Positions 1 through 11,284 are shown, numbered from the stretch's first letter. The stretch is 64,000 nucleotides of DNA from Lytechinus pictus (GCF_037042905.1 NC_087252.1:26072994-26136993), one strand, 5' to 3'. The notes: generated by a model from the sequence alone, not told the origin. Numbers and translations: made by a program.

Positions 1-138
1 TATTTTTAGACAGTTATATCGTAATTTGCTTAAATGGATCTGTACCAATGTTAAAATGTGGGAAAATCTTCAGGATAGTACCAATGAATAATTTTATATG
101 ATTTTTTCAAAGTGTAAACTTTTTTTTGATACGCACTG
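1..138. mobile_element. End fragment of a Tc1/mariner-like repeat (same family as 9733-11284)
   Basis: The sequence gtgtaaacttttttttgata followed by cgcactg|TA at 113-140 is a close match to the right terminus of the element ending at 11284. The window opens inside this copy. Confidence 0.5.
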
Positions 139-159
139 TATAGTGCTTAAATTGGCCCT

Positions 160-840
160 TTTCATACCGGAATATCAAATATTTTCAGCTCGTGCTCGCA
201 TTATTGATTTTCATGATAAAAAATGAAATGTATTCAGAATGCCCAGATTCTAATTCTAAAAAAAACGTGTAGGCATGTTTATTGAGATACGCAACTTGAT
301 CTTTATTCAAAACGTGCTAAAATTATCCAGTTCCAGATCATAATATCAAAAATTTTCTACTCGCACGTTGCGCTCGCATTATTAATAAAGGTAGATACCA
401 AATTACCCATCCCTTTTCATGTTTTACAGAACATAAATAGAGTGCCCCGTTTTAAGGTCAGAAATCTTATTTTTCCGCTAGCGCTTCGTGCTCGCATCAA
501 TTGTTTGGTTATATACCTATACCGGTAATGATTACAAAAAGTGCTTAGAATGTCATTTTTAAGGTCGGAATGTCAAAAGTTTTAACCTCGCACTTTTTCA
601 TCTCGCATAATTTAATCGTTAAAATATGTATCGTCTTAATGACTAACTGTAAGTCATCCTTAACAAGTCCCTTTTTCGATCAGGCCAGAACGCATATTAA
701 AAATTTCTGCTCGCGCTTCGCACTCATAGTAATTACCTAGAATGTGCAATTTCCGGGACAAAATACATGAAATCCCAAAGAAAAATAGCTTGCATTTCGC
801 GTTCGCACTAAAATAGGGCTTATGAGTTTATTACACATTT
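160..840. repeat. Degenerate ~110-170-bp periodic repeat with 'gctcgcgcttcgcgctcgca' core
   Basis: The motif 'ctcgcnctt(cg)cgctcgcatt' recurs at about 188-206, 358-382, 477-497, 587-607, 707-726 and 795-810. Each is preceded by an 'aatatcaaaaattt' stretch. Copies are diverged but evenly spaced. The same repeat reappears at 31930-32460. Confidence 0.65.
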
Positions 841-934
841 ATGTTGTTTTATAAGAATAAAGCTTAGAAATGACTGTTATAGTACATGGGCGGTTTGGTT
901 ACACTTCGTAATTCCGAAACACGCAAATTGCCTA

Positions 935-1315
935 TACCTCGATGTTCGTTAATCCGAAAACGTAAAAGGGTTCGTTAATCCGAACATTTGTGGCGTTATT
1001 CCGAAGGTTCGATAATCCGAAAACGAAATAAGGTTCGATGTTCCGACGGTTCGTTAATCCGAAAACGAAATAAGGTTTGTTGTTCCGAAGGTTCGTTGAT
1101 CCGAAAACGAAATAAGGTTCGTTCTTCTGAAGGTTCGTTATTCCGAAAACGAAATAAGGTCAGTTAATCATTTAGTTTTCGGACTAACGAACCTCACTTC
1201 GTTTTCGGACTAACGAACCTTCGGAATAACGAACCTTCGGAAATACGAACCTTCGGAATAACGAACCTTCGGAATATCCAAACCTTCGGAATAACGAAGC
1301 TTCGGAATTACGAAT
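935..1315. repeat. Foldback tandem array of 'ttcgttaatccgaaaacg' units
   Basis: From 940 to about 1163 the unit 'ggttcgttaatccgaaaacg' (plus aaataa) repeats in the forward sense about seven times. From about 1170 to 1310 the same motif runs in the reverse sense as 'ttcggaataacgaacc'. The two halves can pair into a long hairpin. Confidence 0.75.
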
Positions 1316-1560
1316 GTATGCGGGGCGTTCCCCCCCCCCCCCCCCCATTTTTCACGACCAAGAAAAAAAGAAGACAAAAGGAAAGGGATAAGGGTGAAAT
1401 ATTAAATGATTTTCTAAATGTTATGTCGAAATCTTTCGCAATCTTGGATTTTTGTAATAAAAATGTCTTAATTTTCGTTTGCTCGCAACTTCTTATCAAT
1501 TTTACGTACGCCATATCTAGCCCCCCCCCCCCCCCCTTAAAAATGTTGGGCTAATTCCGC
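1316..1560. repeat. Poly-C-bounded segment (MITE-like remnant)
   Basis: Two poly-C runs, at about 1330-1345 and 1521-1536, flank 170 bp of AT-rich DNA. The right boundary ends 'ccgccactg', similar to 'cagtggcg' at 31751. This looks like a degraded terminal-repeat element with homopolymer tracts near its ends. Confidence 0.4.
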
Positions 1561-1639
1561 CACTGGCACTATATGTATAATATTGTACGACATTATGTAG
1601 TGCTATGTAATGACCCATTATAATGTTATTCATGCATAC

Positions 1640-3230
1640 TCTACAGTGAATATGCACAATGCAGCCCTGGCACAATGGATGTACACACATATCCTACATG
1701 TACCTGCCTAAAGGACCAACACTCCACCATTACTTCTCTTGCTGAGGTAACGGATGACTGGTTTCATTGTATGGACAATGGGCAGTATACAGGGGCTATT
1801 TTTATAGACCTCCAAAAGGCTTTCGACCTGGTCGATCATGCAATTCTCTTATCCAAACTTAAAAATATTGGTATATCTGGTGATGAATTGCATTGGTTCA
1901 AAAGTTATTTGACTAATAGAAGAATATGTACATCCATTATTGGAAATTTATCAGAAGAAAGGGTCATTTTTTAAGGGAGTACCCCCAGGGATCTCTCCTT
2001 GGACCCTTACTGTTAATTTCATTTATTGATGATGTAATTTCTGTATTTAAAGAGTGCACCGTACACCGCATGCTGACCACACAGTAATATATTTCTCACA
2101 TAAAGATGTTAGAGTTATCGAACTCGTTCTTAATAAGGCACTGGAAAGTCTATCTGCCTGGATGAACAGGAATAATTTGAAAATAAACTATGATAAAACT
2201 GTAAGCATGTTGATTGGAACGCCAAAAATGCTTTAAAGGTCACACCATTTACAACTAAAAATTGACTGTCATTTGCTGACTCAAGTAAAAAGCTTTTTAA
2301 AGTATCTATGTGTCTTTGTGGATGAAAACATGAGGTGGAATTATCACTTAAATTATTTATGTAAAAAAACTGGGGATAATTATTGGTTATATTGCACGGC
2401 TAAAGCATTTTGTAAATTTGTCAGAATTAAAGTAATAATATATAACTCAATAATTTTACCTCATTTTGATTATGATGACATTATCTATCAATGTGCAAAC
2501 AAATTTCTACTTAACCAACTTAAAAAAATCAAAATAGAGCTGGAAGGATAATCTTGAAAATTTACCCCTATTCACACACTTCAACTTCTCAAATTCATTC
2601 TATTCTGGGTTGGGACACTATTCAAAAGAGACAGTATACTCACTTGATATTATTCATGTAAAAGATTAGTAACAAAATGTCCATTGAATATATAAAAAAT
2701 ATGTTTCATACAAAAGCTACTCCTTAACCTCTTAGAAATAAAAAATAATATATGTTTACCCAGACCTGGAACCAATAGTAGTAAAAGATCTTTCTCTTAC
2801 CGAGCTGCCTCTGAATTCAACAGAATCCCTTTGTGTGTGCGTAATGTCACCACTTCCCATTCTTTTTGAAATATATTTTTTAAAATATATCTGTGATAAA
2901 TGAAATTAAATCACTGATTTGTACCGGGGGGGGGTAGGTGTATGTTATATGATTTTTCTTTGTTCTTAATTATTACACTTTTATGTCTGATGGTCAACTT
3001 CCTTTACATTATGGTAATCATAGCCTTTTTGCAAGTAGACTGGCTCTATGGAAGACCAGCAGCAATGCATTATTGCAGCTGAATATGGATTACCAGCCGT
3101 ATAATTTACTTTATTTCTTACATTTTATTATTGTATCTTAACATTGACCTCATCATCTCATGTTATACGTATTTGTATGTACTATTTGTACTTGTTATTT
3201 TATACACGGAAATAAAACAAACAAACAAGG
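1640..3230 (+). pseudogene. Non-LTR retrotransposon reverse-transcriptase remnant (CR1/Jockey-like)
   Basis: Three out-of-phase segments (about 1675-1974, 2054-2236 and 2273-2551) translate to pieces of a LINE reverse transcriptase. Visible are IFIDLQKAFDLVDHAILLSK (RT motif A region), LSAWMNRNNLKINYDKT and FLKYLCVFVDENMRWNYHLN. Frameshifts and stops separate them, so the copy is dead. It is 5'-truncated and ends near 3230 in 'ggaaataaaacaaacaaaca', a typical LINE 3' end. Confidence 0.8.
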
Positions 3231-3235
3231 TAGTG

Positions 3236-3540
3236 TTCGCATTTACTACGGATAATCTCTGTACAACGCATCGATTTCTTTGAAAATGCAAATTAAAATC
3301 ACAATGGAGAACTGAGAGCACTTTGTCCAAAGTTGGTGGATTGGCAGGCAGATCATCTGAAGATTTGCACCGGACGAACACTTGCAAATATGTAGTTGTC
3401 CAGAGTCAAGAGATTCCGATGCTGTCCCTCTGTCCATCAACTTTCGACAAAAAACTATCAGCTCTCCGTTGTGATTTGACTTGCATTTTCAGAGGAGTTT
3501 GGGTGTTGTAAAGAATTACCATGTAGTAAACAGGGGGTAA
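3236..3540. repeat. Imperfect inverted repeat (~100-bp arms, ~95-bp centre)
   Basis: Positions 3236-3340 on the minus strand match 3434-3540 on the plus strand. For example, 'tccaccaactttggacaaag' pairs with 'tccatcaactttcgacaaaa', and both arms share 'gattttaatttgcattttc' with few changes. It is a foldback structure immediately after the LINE end. The short ORFs inside it are fortuitous. Confidence 0.65.
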
Positions 3541-4153
3541 ATGCGAAAAGTCTCAAATGAAAGCAATTGCGATGTACAGTCCCATATTCTTTGTAATATA
3601 AATGTGTACATATGTAAATCAGTATGCATATCTGATTGCCTAAATTGCCCCCGACCAAATATGAGATTGAATGAGGTAACAATAACAGAAATGATATTGA
3701 AACAGATCCAGATCTCCATGTACATTAGCATACTTTTAAACTTTAATCGGAAGTGAGAAGGGGAGAGATAGATAGATAGATATATAGAAACAGACAGACA
3801 GAAGCTGATAGATTACTCTATCAAAATCTCTTGGAACCAATCTCTCTCTATATCCAATTTAAAAGCATGTAACTTGTTTTCTGCAGATAATCCAGTCAAT
3901 GACGGCACTATCTTAGTTCACAATTTACATTTTCAAATGGAAATAAGGATTTTTGTGGGAATAACACTAACTCGAATACACATGTAACATGTATTAAAAT
4001 GAATAAAAAAGCATCAGATGTGTAATGAAAACAATTAATGTATACAATACATAGTTGCAGACAGAAGAGAGATCCCCAAGGAACAGGACATGTTCTGTAA
4101 CCAGAGTTAATCATTTTATAGAGACAAAATTGTTTCCTACAAGCAAAGAATTC

Positions 4154-4257
4154 TTAAACCAGTCCAATACTGTGCCCTGACCGGAATATCATGATTTTTT
4201 CAATGGGAGCTTGACTTTCGCGAGAAACATAAGACCTCACAAGCCTTGGTACATAAT
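4154..4257 (-). CDS. Ig-protein exon 5: putative cytoplasmic tail and stop
   Basis: A T-rich tract and acaag acceptor precede an in-phase reading DYVPRLVRSYVSRESQAP and on to a TAA at 4154-4156, adding 34 residues. The phase (2 bases needed) and length fit. The tail has Tyr residues but no ITAM or clear ITIM that I can recognise. It is a plausible rather than proven terminal exon. Confidence 0.5.
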
Positions 4258-7200
4258 CTTGTAAAAAAATATTTTATCATACAAAACTAAAATGCTAAGG
4301 CGTATGGGTAACTTAGGTTACTAAAATTAGAAATTATTTCTGCAATAAATAGGGATATAATTGCATTTATTACATATGCTTATTGTTTTTATAGCAAAAT
4401 TACCTTGTATTCCATCAGTGTGAGTATGCCGACGTGTCCATTTCCAAAGAATGAAAACCACTGCAGCCCCAAGGAAAACCATCAGAATAACTGAAAAAAA
4501 ATCCCCACATTTTAATAGATGAGCTATGATTGTGATAGCTGGTAAAATCTTTACTTAACAAGGTGCTTACTCGTGTTAGTCATGCTATTCACGTTCATTA
4601 ATTAAAATGTACAAAATTATCTCAATTTACATGGTTTATGCTTGGCTTATTAAAAAAAAAAAGAAATCAGGTCCTCATTCCATAATCACAGGCTTTTTAT
4701 CCTTCTATCGGGGGATAAGGTGTTTGCGTAATTATTCTTCTTATTGTTATTGTATTTATTATAATAATAATTATTATCATTATACATTATTGTTATTATT
4801 ATTATCATTATAACTATTATTATAAATGTACTGTTATCATTATTATTACTATTAGTAACATTCTACTTTTCTCGATGTGCCCCCGTGGCGTTCTACCAAA
4901 AACCCATTTCGAGAGAAAGGGATTTTTTGTATTATTACATCAGTTGAAAGATTATAACATCACATTCTCCTAACATTTTCCTTTTCTTGAGAGCGGATAC
5001 TAATCGATTCGGGGCATTTTAGGTTAACAGTATTTTGTGCCATTCGTATATAGAGCAAAATGAAATTGATTGAAAATAGATTAAACAATACCAATCGTCA
5101 CTGCTATGGTAACAGGACTTCCTTCTTTCATAGTCTCAACAGTTCCTGGTATTGTTTCTGATGGAATAAAAATAGATGATTCCACCAAGATCGATGCGGC
5201 TTTCCGTTCTCTCGACCCGGGTACATTTGACGCAACACATGTGTATAAAGTTTCACTTGGGCTAGCTTCGATGGAAATTGACATGTTTTTTGTTGAATCA
5301 ATATTAGTTTGCTCTTTTTTATTTATGGTAGTTAGTTGTCTAGTTCCATGCAAGAAGAAAAGTTCTATATCAGGATAGTAATTAGTCACCGAGCAGGTTA
5401 AGTTAATAGTTCGGTTGGCCAAGACACTGCAAGTCTCTGAGTTGCTGACCGATGACACATTATTGGTACACCCATCGATAACTGGATAGGGTTCTTTCGG
5501 GGGAGCTAAAAGATAAAAATAAAATGGGATGTTTTAAATATGATATCGCCATTGCAATCATCAGCATCAATGCTATTCATGATTATGTTTTTTTTTCAGC
5601 AATATAGTACATGTATATCTCGTAATTACGTTATAGTTTTATTTTGTAACATGTTTAATACCTCAATAAGACAAGCATATTGATCTTTTATTAAAAAGTA
5701 TTAGTATTGTCTATGCAAAATACACTAAAAATATTCAACGGTCAAAGAATATGAGAGATGTTCGATTTTTTATGTCACACATAGTTCTCAAGAGTGCTTA
5801 TAGCGTTTACATTATTGTATTTGAATGTAGGATTAAAATGCATATTATGTTCCATGCCAAGATCATCTCAATGCCAATGAGCTCTCCAAAATATATTCAT
5901 CTGGTAAAATGTGTTTACCATAATATATTCAACGGGGGGCTATAATCTTACCATATAAACTGACATCTGTAAAGTTGTGTATGATGTTCCCCTTGTAGTT
6001 GGAAACTCTGCAGATATATCTACCTTGTTCGGAAATACTGACTTCTTTGATGATCAGGGAATAATTTTCATTCATTCCCATGATGTCACACACACGTCGA
6101 CGTTCGCATTTACCAGTGACATCATCAGAAGGAACCCTTGAGACGAGGTTTGGTGAATTTCTTGGGTCGTCACCTTTCTTCCAGGAGACAGCCATAGGTG
6201 AACCTCGAAACTGACATGTCAGAACTGCTCTATCTCCTATTCTTACATCTTTGTGGAGCTCAGTGTAGACAACATCATCAGGAACATCCCCGTGAATCCC
6301 TATATGACACAGATAATATTATTCACAATAGAACACACACTTTTTGTAATATTCGGAGTCTTTTCTCATTTCATTCTATTCAGCAAAGAATACATCAAGT
6401 TTTCATTAATCTATGATTTTTTTTTATATAAAGTTATTTCAAATATATAGGGAACCTAGTTCAGTAACATCTAAAGTGTCGAAGTATTATCATTATTATT
6501 TTGGAGGGGGGGTATTGGACCACACAAAAATTGTCGCCCCGCGACAATTTGTGCTGCACGTGCCGGTCTCAATTTTTAAGCATATTGAGCCAATTTGTGT
6601 CGGCAAAAAGAAATCTAGAACAATTGTCGCCCAATACAAATTGTCAACCACCAGGCTTGTGTGTAGTGTATGTGCGTCCTGGCGTGTGTCGTTGATCGTG
6701 GAAAGGTTATGTGCGTTGTGTAAAGGTGAGTGTTGTGTTGGTAAGGGTGTGTAAGTTTGTGCGTGACTGTGTGTGTGAAATATTACTATTAATATTATTT
6801 ATTATTATTAGTTTTTTCATTCATTTTTTTTTTTTTTTTTTTTTGGGGGGGGGTATAGCTACTTGGTCTAGCAGTAGAATTTGATCAAACTCTCTGATCG
6901 TCTAATACCATACGAGCTAAACCCATTTACTCTAGTAACAGTTTGGTCTTATTTCCACTTGGACTAATGTATAGGACTTGGTCGAATATAATTGATCGGT
7001 AAAATTGCTGAATAGTCGAATAACCGAATGGTCTAATCACATTTTCGTCATCCAAATCCCAAATAAATATATCCAGTCTGTTACAGCAATTGACCAAGTA
7101 GTGTTAGACCAATTAGATATTAAACGGAATAGATATTACACCAAATGAAAATTAGACGAACTGGTAAATAAGCAAAATGACAATTAGACCAAAAAGGTAA

Positions 7201-8786
7201 ACTGGCTGTAGACGAAATGGAATTGGACCATGTTTAGGAGGCTTAACGGCCATTAGTCAAATCTGGTTTAGACCAACTGGCAATTTACCTTTGGGGAGGC
7301 GAATGTAGAGAGCAGCAGCAGTTTTTATCCACACGGTCTAACAATGCTAACAGCAGTTTGACTAATTCTCCGTTTGTCTAATAACACATGGGCTTAACCC
7401 ATTTGGTCTACTAATAATTTGGTCTGATTTTCAATTGGTCTAATATATACTTGGTTTAATTCTCATTTGGTCTAATGACTAATTCGTGTAATAGCAAAAT
7501 GGTCTAGTTGCATTTGCAACTCTACATGACCTATTTTGTTTGTTTGTTATAAAGTGTTAAGTGAAATGGGGTGACAATTTGTGGTGTCCCCTCCTCTACA
7601 AACTGAGGCGACAATTTGTGCCGGGCTGACATTTTGTGGTGTCAAATTTTGCACAAATTGTCGCGGGGCGACAATTTGTGGTGCAACAGGGGTGTATCAA
7701 ACCACATTTAAAGCATTGAATAAAAAAAATTGTGATAATAAAATAATACGGTTTATTGGGATGTAAGGGCTTTGGTATTGGAACTATGTAAATATATTTT
7801 GGAACTAATTTACAGCTTATTTATCGATGTTGGATTTTTTACACTAGACAAACGGACCGTAGTTGTTAGATTTTTACATAAACAACAAGATGCTAAAATG
7901 ATTAGATGAAACATGTCTTACTTATAGCAAAGAGGTGTTTTTACACAAGCCTAAATGGTAACAATAAGCCAAGCATTGACTATTTAAAAAGAATGTTGCT
8001 TTATTCGTACATAGAAGAAATGCACATCACCAAAAGGAAGGGAAAATTATATCTCCACCAAAGAAAATGGAAATGTATTAAGCCACTATTTAATTCCAAT
8101 CACTGCTAAAAAGATTACGATTTTTTTTTGGTCTATACTCCTTTTTTTCTGTACTAACCTTTTCTATTACATAAGCAACAATTGTAACGAACTCGTACTT
8201 ACTTTGTTATATACATTGCTATGTATAAACACAAAAAGTATGAATGTATCCTTATTGATCTATATTTACATGTTTTATTGAAAGTATCGATAAAATACTA
8301 TTGAATTATTAAAAACAGCATAATGAAAATAATGACCTAATCTTCTTAAAATGTGCATTAGCTATTGCATTTATCCTGGTAGAATTGACATTACTGCTCA
8401 ATGGGGAACTAACTTTAATTCAACTGCTCAACATAAACATTGACTTGAATTAAATAAATGGGAATGAAATACTACTATTACACTCGTAAGAGATCTTAAA
8501 TATAGAGTAAAAATTAATGAGAAATTACCTAGTCGAGACTGATTCCTTTAAATCTTTGGTATTTTTACATAAAAGAAATATGTGTGAACTGTGAATAATA
8601 CTATAAATGTTTAACTGAAAGGTGGGGTGAAAGAAATAGAAAAAAAAATACAACTGGATATCAGGGGGCACATCCGGCTCTTGCCTCCCTGTTTGAGAGT
8701 CATATTCAAATTTTTTATGCAAATATGCCATTTTTACCAAAGTGTGCCCCCCCCCCTTTGAAAGCGAGGACCCTTTTTTCTTCTTA

Positions 8787-8818
<32 letters not shown>

Positions 8819-9524
8819 GCTGCTCAAATATTTTACAGTCAAAATGATCTTTAAAAATTACATGAAAACCTTTTTTTGTGCTTCTCTAAAAAAGTACCCA
8901 CTTTCAAAAGGCGGACACACTTGGGTAAAAGCCGTATATTTATATTACAATTGTTTATTATGGCTCTCAAGGGGGGCGGCTGTCACCCCCGGATATGCCA
9001 GTGCAATAGTAGCTGCTAAGACTTATGGAATAAGGACTTAAACGTTCCAAATCACTTCAGAAAATCCAAAACTTGTTTAAGTGATTGTTTATGTTGATAC
9101 CACAACCTGAAATTCGAGCCAAATTATGAGTGACATTTATTTACCCTTATGTGCAAGTTTCAGAGAATGGGTCCTCATATTTCTAAGTCATGACATTTAA
9201 AAGAAACTTAACTTGTCAAGGATTTGTTGTTGACGACCCTGATGCCCCCCCCCCCCCCCCGACAAGCAGCAGCTTTGTCTCGCTTCTGCTATGCAGGCGA
9301 GACAAACAACAGTTTCCATACCAATACATTAGAAAGTAATAAACCATTATAAAACACTATTAAAGAACCTTTTTAATGTAAGCATGATCAAACACTACTT
9401 CAGGACATTTTTTTTTATCATAGCGTGTCCAAAACCTTTACTACCAACCTGGAAAGTACATGAAGGAGCACACGTTCACAACAGATATTATCCAGAGAAC
9501 CAGTTGTCTTTTGGGAACCGCCAT
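4154..9524 (-). CDS. Two-Ig-domain type I membrane protein (5 exons, 342 aa predicted)
   Basis: I assembled this gene from five minus-strand segments: 9449-9524, 5952-6299, 5092-5505, 4404-4490 and 4154-4257. All introns are GT-AG and all junctions are phase 1, the classic arrangement of one-exon Ig domains. The product has a signal peptide (residues 1 to about 22), Ig domain 1 with VLTCQF, a core VSWKK Trp and GRYICRV, and Ig domain 2 with NLTCSV and TLYTCVAS. A Ser/Thr/Pro stalk follows, then a TM helix ending FILWKW, a basic stop-transfer TRRH and a roughly 40-residue tail. Several N-x-S/T sites sit in domain 2. I infer a cell-surface recognition or adhesion protein; echinoderms have many lineage-specific Ig receptors, and I cannot name an orthologue. 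The least certain parts are exon 1 (donor GTTGGT) and the tail exon. Confidence 0.72.
4404..4490 (-). CDS. Ig-protein exon 4: transmembrane helix
   Basis: This 87-bp phase 1-1 exon completes a hydrophobic helix (VILMVFLGAAVVFILWKW) followed by TRRHTHTDGIQ. It has a clean acceptor at 4491-4492 and donor GTAATT on the minus strand. The helix plus basic stop-transfer residues define a type I membrane protein. Confidence 0.8.
4735..4860. repeat. (ATT)n-rich microsatellite
   Basis: Interrupted ATT, ATC and TTA triplets. Similar low-complexity tracts occur at 19240-19330, 21645-21775, 58790-58930 and 59130-59250. Confidence 0.7.
5092..5505 (-). CDS. Ig-protein exon 3: Ig domain 2 and stalk
   Basis: The exon is 414 bp, phase 1 to phase 1. 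It begins APPKEPYPVIDGC and carries the Ig Cys pair in INLTCSVTNYYPD and ETLYTCVASNVPG. There is an additional Cys pair near the N-terminus (DGC, ETC). A Thr/Ser/Pro/Glu stalk follows, then the first residues of the TM helix (VTIAVTI). Likely N-glycosylation sites are NNVS, NRT and NLT. Confidence 0.85.
5952..6299 (-). CDS. Ig-protein exon 2: Ig domain 1
   Basis: The exon is 348 bp, phase 1 to phase 1, with acceptor atatag and donor GTAAGA. It encodes a V-like Ig domain whose canonical Cys pair lies in RAVLTCQF and GRYICRVSN. The core Trp is in MAVSWKKG. Two further Cys residues (KCERRRVC) probably form a local extra disulfide. Confidence 0.85.
6514..7690. mobile_element. Foldback element with 'TTTGGTCTAAT' internal array
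   Basis: The ends are inverted: 'aattgtcgccccgcgacaat' near 6531 and 'attgtcgcggggcgacaatt' near 7657. Each end itself contains a short palindrome. The interior (6855-7520) is a degenerate array of 'ttggtctaat' and its complement 'attagaccaa' in both orientations, with about 25-35-bp spacing. It lies in intron 1 of the Ig gene. A further stretch of the same array is at 56570-56700. Confidence 0.65.
7691..9448. other. Remainder of Ig-gene intron 1: no gene seen
   Basis: AT-rich intronic sequence with a poly-C/poly-T patch (8747-8820) and a second poly-C run at 9246-9259. I find no credible exon or RNA gene here. Confidence 0.5.
9449..9524 (-). CDS. Ig-protein exon 1: start codon and signal peptide
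   Basis: The ATG (A at 9524) has A at -3 and G at +4. The peptide reads MAVPKRQLVLWIISVVNVCS and then FMYFPG: a basic n-region followed by a hydrophobic core. The exon ends in phase 1 at a weak but valid donor, GTTGGT, and its last base plus GG of the next exon gives Gly. The phase match to the 6299 acceptor is the main support. A four-codon upstream ORF begins at 9541. Confidence 0.6.
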
Positions 9525-9552
9525 CTTCAGCTACGCGGCATGGTGAGTCATG

Positions 9553-9568
9553 TAACATATATACAGTA
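9553..9568 (-). promoter_or_regulatory. Possible TATA-like element upstream of Ig-protein exon 1
   Basis: On the minus strand the sequence CTGTATATATGTTAC lies about 35-45 bp upstream of the signal-peptide ATG. The spacing would put transcription start almost at the ATG, so this is only a candidate. Confidence 0.2.
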
Positions 9569-9732
9569 TAAAGCTGCATTTCACTTGAATCAGTGCATAA
9601 ATACACAGATATCAATGTTTACATTATGATTTATGAGATATGTATCTAAAATCATAAATCTATGTAAACTGCAGATTTCAAACAAACTTTGATAAAGTTA
9701 ATGATTGCCTGTTTGACATGTTGCCAAATATA

Positions 9733-11284
9733 CAGTGCGTATCAATAAAGTCCACACCAAGAGACCATTCTGTAAAATTATATATTTATGATATTCTGAA
9801 GCTTTTTCCACATTTAAACATTGGTACAGATCTCTTTAAAGGGATGGTCCAGGCTGAAAATATTTATATCTTATTACATAGAGTAGAATTCACTGAGCAA
9901 AATGCTGAAAATTTCATCAAAATCGGATAACAAATAACAAAGTTATTGAAGTTTGAAGTTAAGCAATATTTTGTGAAAACAGTCGTCATGAATATTCATT
10001 AGGTGGGCTGATGATGTCACATCTCCACTTTCCGTTTTCTTATGTTATTACATAAAATCATAATTTTTTCCATTATTTCATACTTGTGTGGATAATATGT
10101 CTCCCTTATAATGAAATAAGTTGAAGCAATACATATCTAATGCACTAAATCAGTTTTTAATCCAATTTTCTAGTTCTTGGAGGAAAAAAATTGAATAAAC
10201 CTAATTTCATATAATAAAATACAAAAGAACAAGTGGAGATGTGACATCATCAGCCCACCTAATGAATATTCATGAGGACTGTTTTCACAAAATATTACTA
10301 ACCTTTAAAATTCAATAACTTTGTTATTTGTTACCCGATTTTGATGAAATTTTCAGCATTTTGCTCAGTGAATTCTACTCTATTTATTAAGCTGTAAATA
10401 CTTTCAGCCCGGATCATCCCTTTAAGCAAATGTTGATATAACTGTCAAGAAATCCGCTTGAGTGAGCACCACTTACTTTTGAAAAGTTCGTGAAAAATGT
10501 GATTTGCGCAGAACTCGGAAATAGCTGTATGAATAAAAGTAGACAATGATCATGAACACATAGAATTTAGCGAGGAAGATTGATAAGAAGATATCTTTTA
10601 CATTTTCTTTGCCCAAAACACTTCATAGAACGTCATTGCACCCCCATTCCCACACACCAAGGCCATAATCGTGATGATATCTGCTATACAATGAGCATGT
10701 CATGGTCTATGCTTGGTTTTCCTTCTGTTAATCATTGCCAAGCTGGGGGAAAGTGTAGAGAAAGAAGTATTTTAAATGTAATATCAAATGTAAACCCACT
10801 TTATGAATGAAAAAAACTTTGTGAAAAATGCTGGAGATGTCTGAAACATTCAGTAATGTCCTCAGATGAAGCTTGCATAAAGAAGGGTAAAGGTTGGGCT
10901 TGCCGAGTGTTAAAATGTTAATTTGGGTGGCAAAGTTGTTTAAAAAGTGTTGAAATGTATCTGTTTTATTTCAATTGGCTAGCAATATGATATAAATGTA
11001 TCAGAAATGTGCCGCGCGCTCAGTTTGTTTTGGACTTTTTCCTTGACTCATCGAAAAAATGAGCATTTCTGCACAAACCGATTTCTCACGTGTGCCACGT
11101 TACAAAAATGGAGTGCTCACTCAAATGTAGGCCTTACATTCTGTCTAAATTTTTACTTCCATTTAACAGTTGAGACCCACACCCAAGAATATAATTATGT
11201 GGAAAAAAATTATCCCCGTGTTGTTTATTTTTCAATTCCCAAAGCTTTTTCATAGTGTATAAACTTTTTTATTGATACGCGCTG
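9733..11284. mobile_element. Non-autonomous Tc1/mariner-like element
   Basis: The left end TA|CAGTGCGTATCAATAAA at 9731 is inverted at the right end 'attgatacgcgctg|TA' at 11271-11286. TA flanks and TIRs of about 17 bp fit Tc1/mariner. No intact transposase frame is visible. The 590-bp TTAA foldback at 9836-10425 is nested inside. Confidence 0.65.
9836..10425. mobile_element. TTAA-flanked long-inverted-repeat MITE (590 bp)
   Basis: It starts TTAAAGGGATGGTCC and ends GGATCATCCCTTTAA. About 200 bp at each end are complementary; 'gtggagatgtgacatcatca' near 10221 mirrors the left arm near 10001-10025. TTAA target sites suggest piggyBac-type mobilisation. It is nested in the mariner-like element. 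Confidence 0.8.

Noticed and set aside
1675-2551. Functional reverse transcriptase
   Set aside because: Reading frame broken by shifts and stops, no endonuclease half; a dead 5'-truncated copy.
3430-3530. Minus-strand frame ending SKVDGQRDSIGIS as the Ig-protein tail
   Set aside because: It lies in the inverted repeat and has no good acceptor in the right phase; the 4154-4257 exon fits better.
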